Shown here piece after piece: positions 1-9,775 of a DNA stretch of 64,000 nt. A program made the position numbers and the translations under genes. This stretch comes from Callaeas wilsoni (lineage: Eukaryota > Chordata > Aves > Passeriformes > Callaeidae), in assembly GCA_013398955.1 (NCBI GenBank), contig VWPU01017409.1, positions 1 through 64,000 on the forward strand. Reading direction: 5' to 3'. Positions within the stretch are counted from its first letter, which is position 1; every line of letters starts with the position of its first letter. The notes under the pieces are model-generated. The model had not been told where the DNA came from. It did not search any database and worked only from the letters and a program-made list of their open reading frames with translations.

Positions 1-37
1 GCGCGGCGCCGGCCGGCCGGCGGCGGAGCGGACCTAC

Positions 38-217
38 CTTTTTGTCCTCTTTCTCGCTGCCGTGCCTCCGCTCCGGGTGGCCGCTGTCGGCGGCGGGGGC
101 CGGCTCCGCGGGCTGCCCATCGCGGTGGTGCGGGCGCTGGTGCGGGCAGCCGCCAGACCCCGCCGCCGGGGGGATGGGCTCCGGGCACGGAGAAACTCCC
201 TTAACATCCATCTCCAT
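38..217 (-). CDS. First coding exon of an unidentified gene (partial, continues beyond left edge)
   Basis: On the minus strand an ATG at 217-215 in a good context (GGAAGATGG) opens 60 codons that stay open to a strong splice donor, AAG|GTAGGT, with its GT at 37-36. The exon therefore ends in phase 0. The peptide starts MEMDVKGVSPCPEP, is rich in Pro, Ala, Gly and His (a PHQRPHHRDG stretch at about 29-34) and ends in a charged GSEKEDKK. It has no signal peptide, no membrane segment and no domain I recognise, so it looks like the disordered N terminus of an intracellular protein. A second in-frame ATG is at 211-209. I see no in-frame stop just upstream, so a longer N terminus cannot be excluded. 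The exon lies in a CpG island, as expected for exon 1 of a housekeeping or developmental gene. I do not recognise the gene. That this is a real exon is an inference from codon openness, donor and island together. Confidence 0.6.
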
Positions 218-275
218 CTTCCAGTTCACTGTATTGCGAGACAAAAGCAGGCAAACACTTTCCACCACCCCGCGT

Positions 276-373
276 CTTTCTTCTGCTTTCCTTTCTCCCT
301 CTTTTCTTTTTTCCTTCTTTCTTTCTCTTTTTTTTTTTCCTCCTTCCTCCCTTCCTTCCTTTTCCCCCCTCAG
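276..373 (+). repeat. Long homopyrimidine (plus) / homopurine (minus) tract
   Basis: Almost every base from about 276 to 371 is C or T on the plus strand, arranged as TTTC/CTTT/CCTT units and ending in CCCCCCTCAG. On the plus strand this mimics a very strong splice acceptor (AG at 372-373). On the minus strand it would be a GA-rich leader just upstream of the start codon. Long purine-pyrimidine tracts of this type can form triplex (H-) DNA. I treat it as a low-complexity promoter element, not a true acceptor, because the coding evidence here is on the minus strand. Confidence 0.7.
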
Positions 374-482
374 GAGGCCGTGACACGCATGGCTCTGGCC
401 GCGGCTGCTGCACCGATCCGGCGGCTGCAATTCTCCCCTAGATCCAAAAGACTTTTGTATCCAGCGTGCGTGTGTAAGAGTG

Positions 483-484
<2 letters not shown>

Positions 485-528
<44 letters not shown>
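485..528. repeat. (TG)22 dinucleotide microsatellite
   Basis: Twenty-two uninterrupted TG units, followed by CGTG. It lies in the CpG island upstream of the minus-strand first exon and is likely to vary in length between individuals. The Val-Cys alternating peptide that appears in translation is an artefact. Confidence 0.95.
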
Positions 529-533
<5 letters not shown>

Positions 534-691
534 CCTTGGCACGGCGGCCTTCAATCGCCCCGAAACAGCAAACGCTAACTAAGCAGATCTCTCGCCACGA
601 AGATCAACTCCCGGCCCCAACCTAATTGTGGTGGTTATTTACTTTACGCTATCTGTGTCCCAGGCCCGGACAAGCCCTCCCGGCTGCAGCC

Positions 692-703
692 CTTTGAACA
701 AAG
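692..703. promoter_or_regulatory. Palindromic SOX/TCF-type site
   Basis: CTTTGAACAAAG is a near-perfect palindrome combining a SOX/HMG core (ACAAAG) on each strand, the classic dimeric SOX or TCF/LEF arrangement. It lies inside the left CpG island, about 475 bases upstream of the minus-strand start codon. The function is inferred from the motif alone. Confidence 0.3.
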
Positions 704-1110
704 TTAACTGGAGGGAGCCGAGCCCGGGGAGGGGGTGGGGGCGAGGGGAAACCACCGGGGTTTAACACGGGGGAAGTGACAATAACCCGGTAATGTCAAG
801 TAAAAGTTAAACCTCCCCCTTCCTCCCCTCCCCCTCCCCTCTCCACAGCCCAGGCAAGCGCAATACAGCAAAGCAAAACAAGCGATTTCAGACCTGTGCA
901 AGGTGCTGGTGGCGAGAAGAGACGAGCATTTACCCGATTGTTGCTTTTATTTTATTTTCCCCTCGCCTCTCCCCCCAGCACCACCCGCTATTGCAAATGT
1001 GGGCTCCTTGATGTTAATCTCCTCACAGCGGTCTGAGTCTATGCGTGTGACTGGAGCTCCCTCTCTCTCAGGCTGCCAGCGCCACGCAGCACTGCACAAG
1101 GAGAACTGGA

Positions 1111-4100
1111 GTAAGGAGAAAAACAAGAACAAATCCAGGCTGGAAATCTAAATCAGTACTAGCCACCGGCTCTCCGATTTTATCAACACAGATAGAAGAA
1201 GAGAAAAGAAAAAAAAAATCGCGTGTAAGCTGCTAAATCAGTTGTGACCGCAGTGCACTATTGACTGTTTTATTCTTTGTGTTATCTTCCTTCTCAGACT
1301 GAAGTTGGACATGATAGGGGAAAATGCAATTTCATTAGGAGTGGTTTATACCAAAAAAAGAATTTCCTTAGTGGAGCCAGAGTCAAGCCAAATGTTCAGC
1401 TATTCCCCTTTTCATTTCAAAAAGATGAATGGTGAGCATAGACCTGATCGTTCTTAAATCAGGACACCATCAGGTGACCAGTCCGCACTTCTAAATATAA
1501 CACCACATTGTCCTGAGGAGCAGCTGCTCTGGAAGTTAACTGGAAACATCTCCTAGGAGCCTGCAGTGCAAAGATCTGATCTATACATCATCTGGCTGAT
1601 GCATGTTCTGACCTCTCCAATAGCGACTACCCACTCTGCAGAGATACCGGGCCACATCCTCAGGAGCTGGTCTGTTTTACACCAAGAGAGAACCTGCCCC
1701 AGGATATTTTGGGAAGCGGGTGACTACCAGGTACTTTATGACACCCTTTTTTTCCTGGCCTTGGGTTCTGTTATCTCCAACAGTATTGTTACTGTGGGAA
1801 CCTGAACAGTTCTTATTGCTACAATATATTTAGACAAAGGGCAAGAGCTAATCTCGCAATAGAGGAAAAAGAGTCTTTGTCAGACTCCAAAGCTGAATTT
1901 TTAAAATACACATCTTTAAAGATCCTTTCATATTATTCTCAAAGCACGTCAAGTGTTTACAGGCTCTGCTGTCTTCTCAGACTGGTGCAAATGAGGAGCC
2001 TTTCTGTTGAAATTACCAGCATAAATGTTTAAAATTGAGGTAAATAATTAGACAATCATGCCATATCTATTAACGTTTATAATCAAATACTTTAAGCTAC
2101 TTACAATCATCCATTTGTAATCATTGCAATAGACTTTATTGAAAGACTACATTTTGGGGTAGAAAGCCTTAAACCTTCTGGACACTGTTACAGTTTTGGT
2201 CTCATAAGCAAAAAGCAGTACTAACTGCAGACAGGCCCTTTGGGGTGATGTTTCACAGCCACGATGGCTGTGGAACATGTACCAAGGTGGACTTGACTGC
2301 AGAATTGCCCAGAACAAAGCAATGAGCCCACACAGCTGATAAGCAATCCCACTGTCTGTCCACCTGCACACAGTCACCCCTTCCTTCCACAGAGAAGAAG
2401 ACATGCTAGGAACAAACTTCTGTCCTCAAGAGCTTTTCCTGTTTCAGTCAAAGTACTTCCAGTATCATGGGTTGGAAAGTGGCAAAATAAAAGTGAAAAT
2501 AAAGATATTGTTCATTCAGGCACTAGAGTGCACGTTTATAAAAACAACTGATAAATACATAGAAAACTTCCCATGATGGGTAATACTAAATAATCCTGTT
2601 AGAAAATAACAATTCCCAATCTACCATCTCGAAGACTGTAAAGTAAAATTCAAAGCGAAACCAAACCAACTAAAAATACAGAAAAACTTACCCAAATACA
2701 AATATTTGTCCATGTGAGCTGAAGATTACTGGAGCTGGACATTGGCAGAGAACCAAGGAAAACTAATTCCAAAGATGGGGGCCCTGGACTCAGAAAGCTC
2801 TGCTCCTAATCCTAGAGAGTTTAACCCCCAGTTTCTACCAAAAGAAACTTCTGAGATAGTTTAAGTGAATATGATCATACATAAGAAGAAAAGGGCAGGC
2901 CCTAGACTACATGAAAGTCACTAATAAGTTTTGTATTTGGGTGCTGAATTTCAAACTTCCCTTTGTTTCTGTTCTCTTTTTTCACCCCATCTTTCCTTTT
3001 TGTGCTGCAAGAGATTTACAATGCTATTGCAAAAAAAAAATTATTAAAACCAATTCATCATAACAGTGTGCTGTCAGTTGTTCTCTGCACAAACCAGATT
3101 GCTGTTATTCAAAGGATTTCAGGAGAACCCTAAGTAGAACATATTTTTTCAGGCTGAGGTAAAGTTCCAAATAATCATTGCATATTTCGGTAAGAAAAAT
3201 AATAATCTCCAGGCCAAGCACACTTTGAGATAGAAACAGTAACTACAAATCTAGAAACACTAACAAATTGGACAGGAAAACATAATCTGAACTAGCAGCC
3301 TAGAGAGATAGGAATCATGACCTCCTTCCAGTCTCTTCAGTGGTCCTTCTGAAGAATGGGACTACAGACCGTGATAATGCAATAAGCCACAAAACTGAAC
3401 AGTTCATCAGTATTGCCTGATGAAAAGGTTTTGGAACCTTCAACTTCCTTGGTATATACATTGAACTAAAAACAAAGAATTGTATTTGGAGCTGAGGTGG
3501 AAAAATGGTGAAGCAGAATGCTTTACCACATGGCAACGGTCTTGGAAGAGGATGCATTTGAGAAGCAGAAAGCAGGGAGTCTCACTAGAGGGCAAGCCAA
3601 TCCACACCAAAAAGGCTGAGTTCCTAAAAAAACAACATTGTGTTGAATGCTTTTCAGATGTGCTGACAGATTGAAAAAAATTAGCATGGATCTTTCACTT
3701 ATGTGCAGTGTGGCAAAACAGCCTATATTTTAGCTTCTATATAGAATAATAAAGTGCATTACTGAATATGGACTATCTATTACCATACACAACATATATT
3801 AAGAATTTCTGAGGCCAGATCTATTGTTCATTTTTCAGGAGGAAAAACATTAAAATATTGCTGGTGAAATCAATACTATGACTCATTAACACACACTCCA
3901 TGCTCTTGCATATTTTGCAGTTGTGTGTTGTACTGTAAAACAGGCGTAGATAGGCTCCAGAGATCCTGATGTTCTAAAATGCAAAAGGAAAACCTTTCAT
4001 GGCCAAGTACATTCTTCATAGCTCAAAAAATTAAACTCAGGGAGTGATGACAATATGAATTTAATTACAGGTCAAGAATTGGAACAATTTGATGGAAAGG

Positions 4101-4234
4101 GTCAAAGACTACTTCTTCTAGAATCCAGTGTAATTTTTATCTTGTTATTCTTTGTTATGATCAGATGATAGTAAAACATACTATGCAACCAATATGGCAG
4201 GGAGATTCTATGTAGTCCTAATTAATACAGCTAG
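1111..4234. other. Unique AT-rich sequence, no gene seen
   Basis: No supported exon or recognisable repeat. Open frames are short and not protein-like. A small perfect hairpin, CACAGCCA-CGA-TGGCTGTG, lies at 2254-2272. If the left gene runs leftward, this is upstream intergenic DNA. Confidence 0.5.
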
Positions 4235-4312
4235 AAATGGTGGGAAGACATGCACAAATTAAATGAGTTGCCAAGATCATAAAGTAGTTAAGCAGCAGAT
4301 TAAAAAGAACAT
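4235..4312 (+). repeat. MIR-like (CORE-SINE) relic
   Basis: The stretch reading AAATTAAATGAGTTGCCAAG, then ATCATAAAGTAGTTAAGCAGCAGA, resembles the MIR core (GTTAAGTGACTTGCCCAAGGTCACACAG...). It is a strongly diverged fragment. The match is from memory of the consensus. Confidence 0.5.
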
Positions 4313-7300
4313 TTATGCCCTTTCCATAATCTCTTCTTCTGGTCATTTGTTTTACTTAGCAATTTGTCACTTCTTCTTACGAGTAGTTAGGATAACTGCT
4401 CAGAAACTAACTAAAATATTTATTGATATTTACTTACATAAGAGTTAATGTTCAAAGATATTTTCAGGTCTTTCTCAAGCACATTTACATTTACATTTAT
4501 GTGGCTAAACTGAAGATGTTGCATGTAAAATGTACAAAAGTGGCTATTACAAGTTAGCAAGATTTATGCAATCTTTATAAAAATGCAGCTATCGGAGCAT
4601 TTCATTTTCTGCTGCCTCACAAATCTGCTGGTTCAAGATTCATCTATCCACTGCATTCAGCATTTGAATAATTTTGACCTTTTACCACTCTTAGACAATT
4701 CAAATAAAAGGTTTCCTGTTGTCAACACAAGCTCCTTGGGTCCTCACTCTACACTCTTATCTGTCAACGTGTATTCTAGGCAATTTCATTTCTCACTTAA
4801 GACTTACAAACAGAGTTGCTTTCTCATGAAGACTCTGACTTTATTGATAATTCCCTCCATACTATACCTTTCACAGTGGCCAATACAAATACCCAATGAG
4901 TCATTTTCCTACTCATCGATCTCTGCTTCTGCACTCTTAGGCACTTTACTGCAGGTAAGCAAACATTCGGTAACCTGGGGACTTCTATGATTTTTGAGAT
5001 CTATCTATGTAGGTATTTTCTGTCTCAGAAAGTCTACAATTTTATGTGCTTAATAAATGCTATCCTAAAACAATTACGTTGCACTGGGATATAAAGACAT
5101 GCTGTGCATGTTCATACAGAGTAAAAGCTGAATATACTGTTTGAATTTCACCATTGTCTACGCAGTCCAGATGAAAATTGATACGTTACAAGTTACAGTT
5201 TCAAAAGCATCTTTTCTTCTAGCTTTCCACCCACAATTTTGATTCCGTTCTCCCATGCATTCTAACATTTTTGCTCACAGGTACCAAAACCACATAGAAT
5301 GGCTGCACAACTCAAGCTTTGAGTGATATTTTTTGGCACCTTTAAAGACTTATCTCTGTTCTTTTTTTTGGAATAAGGAATCCTGTAACTTTCGGGAGAT
5401 GTACTGAACTCCTACATCTCCTTTTCTAGAAAGCCATCAAAATAGAATTGATAGGCTTAATGACTTTTAAATGTGAACATAGCTCCTTGTAGTTTAGATT
5501 CTACACCATTGACAAACAAAACTATTCTCTGGCCATAGCCAGAGCTTCATCCTTCCTTGCCCAAGACACTGCAATGAGAGCAATGGCCATGCACTCACTT
5601 TCCATAGCAACATCATTATTTGAGACCACAAGTTCTTTAGGGTATATGGAAGCCTTTATTCCCCTCAAAATTGTTGTGCATAATTGAAAAAGAAGCATCT
5701 ATTTCAGCTGACTTTTCTGAGAGTTGGCCTGGACTCATAGCTAGTCAAGACATCACTGAGTGAGACAGAAGGCCTAACCTGGGAGACTCAAAGGGAAGAA
5801 ATGCAGCTCTGAGGCAAATGGGTCGGCAGCATAGCCACATTTGTTCCACATAATCTGAAAACATCTGTATTTCACTGGGTAATTCTGCAGTTTTCTCAGT
5901 TCCTGTGGTAAGCCTGGATCTGTGTCAAATTGAAAAGTTTGACGTAGTTTTCAGTACTTGGGAAAGGAAGATTTTCACTTAGTTAACTTAAGTTAGAAAT
6001 TGGGAGAAAAAGTAATTTGTCACTATAATAATTTTTAGAAACAGAAAAATAGGGAGATGCTTTAAAACAACAGAAAAACAATTTGTGTATATAATTCTTA
6101 ATGGACGCTAAATCTTCATTACTAGAGGTGAAACTTTCAGAAGCAGACAAAGGCATAAGAATGTTGTACAAGGGATGCAACATCTCCAGTGGCAGCTAAG
6201 GATCGGTGTGCAAGGACTGAAGTTTGGAGTCACAATAACAGGGAGAGATGGAGACAAGAAGATGTGTGGGCTATGCCCTTCAGCATTTCTACTTCACCAG
6301 CTGATCTGAAAGCCACACATGGTCCTGCTATGCAAAGTGCAGATGAGATTTGTGTAGGAACTAGTGCAGGTTTTAGGAGCATCAACTCCTCTCTGATTTT
6401 CCATGCTGTGGAGTGTTTCTATGTGCCTTTATATCTGATATTCCCAGTGGAATTACAGGGAAACACCATCAGAACAGGAACATGCCATGGGGTAAGGAGG
6501 AAGCCCAGAATGGTTACCTGTTTAGCTCCAGCAATCCCTTTTTTTCTTTGGTTTTTTTTTTTCCTTTCCCAATCTCTTTTCATAGCTTCTGTCTCTTGTA
6601 GTAGGGAGAAGCATAAGGGCTCAGAGTTCTAATAGCATCTTATTTTTTTCATAGCAGACTGCATATATACATATGCAAATACAGTTTTGAGCTGGGATGA
6701 TGGGTTTTGTTTAAAACTGTCAAAACTGAAGTCTGGAGAATCTTCTTGATGATGAAAATAGATGAGTAATCCATTTGGTATTATCTGTGTAAACAATATG
6801 CACAAACCCAATTTCTTAAAACATTTCTGCTTTTACTTCTTAAATTAATGCATATTGCTCAATTTGACTACTTCTTTCAACTTCTGCTGGCTCTCTGGTC
6901 CTGCTGAGATATGCCCCATTCCCTTCTTGTTCCCTCTGCAGACTGGAAATACATTTAAACTCATCAAATTTCTTATAGTATAAAAACCAAAGTGTTAAGC
7001 AAGAATAAGACTGAACACAATTCATCGCATCTTCTTAAGGCTAAAAATTGATAACAAGCATATACATTATCAATTGCTCTTCTATTCAACTACTGGGACC
7101 TGAGTAGAGGGTTTTCCAGTTTTGTCCACTATATTCAGGTCTTAACCTGCAACTGGTTGAATCCAGTGAGATAGAGAGTATGTATTTAAACAGTACAGTC
7201 TTCAGCACTTTAATTAATATTTAAAAAATAGTCTGACTTTGCTGTCTCTGGCTATGATAAACCTCTTTTGATGCCAGTATTACAACTACAAGGTGAAATA

Positions 7301-7799
7301 AAGGATATGGTTCTGAAGGGGAAACACAAAATCCAGAACTTTCCCCTTCCAAAATAATTTTAAATTCCATAAATAGTTTCAATATATCTGTACTTTGGAG
7401 CTAGCAATGCCTTCTCATTTTTAAAAGCCATGTTTTCATTACTTCTGCTTTTGTTGGATGCTACAGAGAAAAAAACCACCAACAAATAAAAATTTGAAGG
7501 AAACCTTTGCTGAGTGGGATATCATATATCTTCAAAAAGAAACATGAAAAAAATATTTTTAATTTTTCTGCTCAGAATTGTAGAGTTTAAAACAGACATT
7601 TGAATGAGTGAGTATGAAGCAAATTAATGAGGAAATGAGAAGACTAGAAGATGCAAAAACCTAGTAAACTGATGAAAATTAAAAACCCTGCAAACTGTTT
7701 TCTGAATCTGAATGGCAAACTCAAGAGAGATGAAAGATGAATGCATCAAAAAGAACATCTTTTTGTTCCTTGAAAGAATAGGTTATTGTCTACTTGTAT
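4313..7799. other. Unique AT-rich sequence, no gene seen
   Basis: Nothing convincing. A short (CATTTA)n run lies near 4484-4500. The 147-codon open frame at 6189-6632 has no recognisable domain and ends in a low-complexity Phe run caused by a T-tract, so I do not call it a gene. Confidence 0.5.
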
Positions 7800-7915
7800 T
7801 TCTTGGACACCATCACTGGTAGTGCACCCACCAAAAAACAATGGAAGACACATCCCTGCCCCAAGGAATGTACAATCAAAAGAGCCAATGGAAAAATGTC
7901 CAGTCATTGCAAAAT
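7800..7915 (+). repeat. Ancient SINE relic (MIR/CORE-SINE tail type)
   Basis: The phrase AGACACATCCCTGCCCCAAG, followed by GAATGTACAATC, closely follows the amniote SINE consensus CAGTCCCTGCCCCAAAGAGCTTACAATCTAA. Borders are approximate, and no poly-A tail or target duplication survives. Confidence 0.5.
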
Positions 7916-8203
7916 GAATAGAATTAGATCCAAAATTAAGCAAATGTACTTAAACAGCAATGCCTCCCAGCATATTAGCAATAGCTCAGCAAAAGACACC
8001 AGTCAGCCTAACCATTCAAAGACAGATGTTTTGATGACAGATTAAAAATAAATAGACATGGTAATGGATATAAAGAAAATAAACCGAAGTTGCAAGGAAA
8101 TGTTTTGATTTAAAAGCTGAAATTCTCAGGTCAAATATGCTGTCAACAGGGTGTGACACTTAAGGTCTCAAAAAGCACTCAGAGCTAAACTTCAGCTCTG
8201 TGC

Positions 8204-8211
8204 ATGCAAAT
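8204..8211 (+). promoter_or_regulatory. Perfect POU octamer motif
   Basis: ATGCAAAT, the octamer bound by POU-domain factors, lies 38 bases before the inverted repeat described next. One such site is expected by chance every ~65 kb per strand, so alone it is weak; the interest is in the cluster. Confidence 0.3.
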
Positions 8212-8248
8212 CACTGGTGTGTGTGGCTGTTTATCACTGTCACTTGTA

Positions 8249-8361
8249 CAAGCAAATGATAGAATTTACATCTGTAAAAGCCCGTTTGTGATTAGTTTGT
8301 ATTCAGTTAGTACATACAGCTGAGGTTTGTATGCATATCTGTATATTTTATCATTTGCTTG
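8249..8361. repeat. 13-bp perfect inverted repeat with AT-rich spacer
   Basis: CAAGCAAATGATA (8249-8261) and its exact reverse complement TATCATTTGCTTG (8349-8361) are separated by 87 bases. The arms contain a GCAAAT half-octamer, so the arrangement presents two oppositely oriented POU-like sites. A regulatory role is inferred only. Confidence 0.5.
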
Positions 8362-9748
8362 CAGAAAAAGCAGTGCTCAAATTGTACCTGAAAAATAGAT
8401 GTCATATTTTGAAAATCTGGTTCTGAGTAGTGCTCAGAAAAAGCAAAAAGTCCCAATACAATGCTTCAGATAGAATCTAATCTATTTCCAGCAGTGACAC
8501 CAAAATAAGATAACACAGTTTATGATCAAACAAACAAGATGCCAGACATCATGCAGATGTTAGAGTGTGTTTGTCTCTTTCCTTTCTCGTGCCCTTTAAT
8601 TGACAATGAAGTTGTTCATAATTTTGACAGTCGTTAGGGGTCACTTTACCTCAGAGAAGGTTCTGATGCTTTGCTACAAGTAGACACAATTCACAACTCT
8701 CAGTACTCATTTGATCCTCCCATAAAAACTCATGGCATGTCTGTTCTCTACAATAGTGTCAGTCATGTAAACAGAACCAAAATTCCTGGATCAGGAGAGG
8801 TGTGAGGCTGAATTAGTCAGCTAACCTCTCTCTATGCTATCTTTAGCATTAAGCTGGGTCCTTCACCAAATTCTCTGACAGCACATTCCAAGCTATCCCC
8901 ACATAATGAATCCCAGTGCACATGGATCCATCGGGCTTTGCCTATTACCATTAAAATATATTATTTTTATATTTATTTGTGTTTGACAGGGTATTGTAGT
9001 AAGATCTAGATAAAATTAATTTAGAGTAAGTGCTTAGATTCTGAAAGACAAGGCTCAACTGCCAAGGAGAAGAGTGGGACTATAAAGCTGTTCACTGTCC
9101 AGTTTAGCTCTTGCATTTGCCTCTAAGAGACAATGTTAGCCCTCAAACAATAAATAACATTGTCTCATAGTCTGGGAGTTTATCTGTACAGCTATTCATC
9201 TCATTTCATGGGAGCACCAGAAGAACTGACAGATGCAGAAAATAGTTGAAGCCAGAATCCAACAGCAATCCAAGAGATTATATTTTTACTTCTTCATCAG
9301 CCACTTAATCTATTCTCAATTTCCAAAAGGTGCTTTCTTTGGATCTACCTGGATCTACCTCAATTAAAACTCATCTTCCAGAGTTTAAGCTCTAGCACTC
9401 TGGGATCACTGTACCACAGTGTAAAACCTAGGTCTGCACATCATTCTATGTGCAGGCAGAAGTGGTCAGGATTCAAGCCCTGGGCATCAATAGCTCTTAA
9501 ATTACCTTGTGTTCTCATGAAAGTCGGGTTACCGCTGACCATAAGAAAAATGGTATCCCACTGTAGCAGAATGCAGTATACTTAAAAATGGAATTCAAGT
9601 TTGAGAGCTAGAGGGTGTGTCCATCAAGACAGGGCCTATGTGAAATAGATCTAGCAAATGTTTTCTCATTTAATGCTGGAAATTTGTCTGGAAGATAGTC
9701 AAAGTACTAAACAGCTTTTACCAGAGACAATGGAGCTGTATAATAACC

Positions 9749-9775
9749 TGTGCTGGTTTAGTCCTGGGAAAATCC
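9749..9775 (+). mobile_element. Possible LTR-terminus fragment
   Basis: TGTGCTGGTTTAGTCCTGGG resembles the 5' terminus (TGTGCTGGTTT...) of avian endogenous-retrovirus LTRs. Only about 27 bases match before it fades into unique sequence, so it may be chance. Confidence 0.22.

Larger units (their letters stand above)
1..1110. promoter_or_regulatory. CpG island / promoter region of the left-edge gene
   Basis: The first 200 bases are extremely GC- and CpG-rich (CGGCGG, CCGGCCGG runs). CpGs remain frequent to about 750 and thin out by about 1.1 kb, after which the sequence is typical AT-rich bird DNA. With the minus-strand coding exon at its left end, the natural reading is a promoter and 5' UTR transcribed leftward, with the transcription start somewhere between about 240 and 1100. 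No clear TATA box lies in a useful position, as is usual for CpG-island promoters. The purine-rich minus-strand stretch facing the exon and the (TG)n repeat are within it. Island limits were judged by eye. Confidence 0.65.

Noticed and set aside
62..625. 187-codon plus-strand open frame
   Set aside because: It runs through CpG-rich sequence, the pyrimidine tract and the (TG)22 repeat, giving low-complexity Phe/Ser and Val-Cys stretches. The splice donor and codon evidence support the minus strand.
6189..6632. 147-codon plus-strand open frame
   Set aside because: No domain, a T-tract-derived Phe run, no splice signals or promoter, and other frames are open over part of it.
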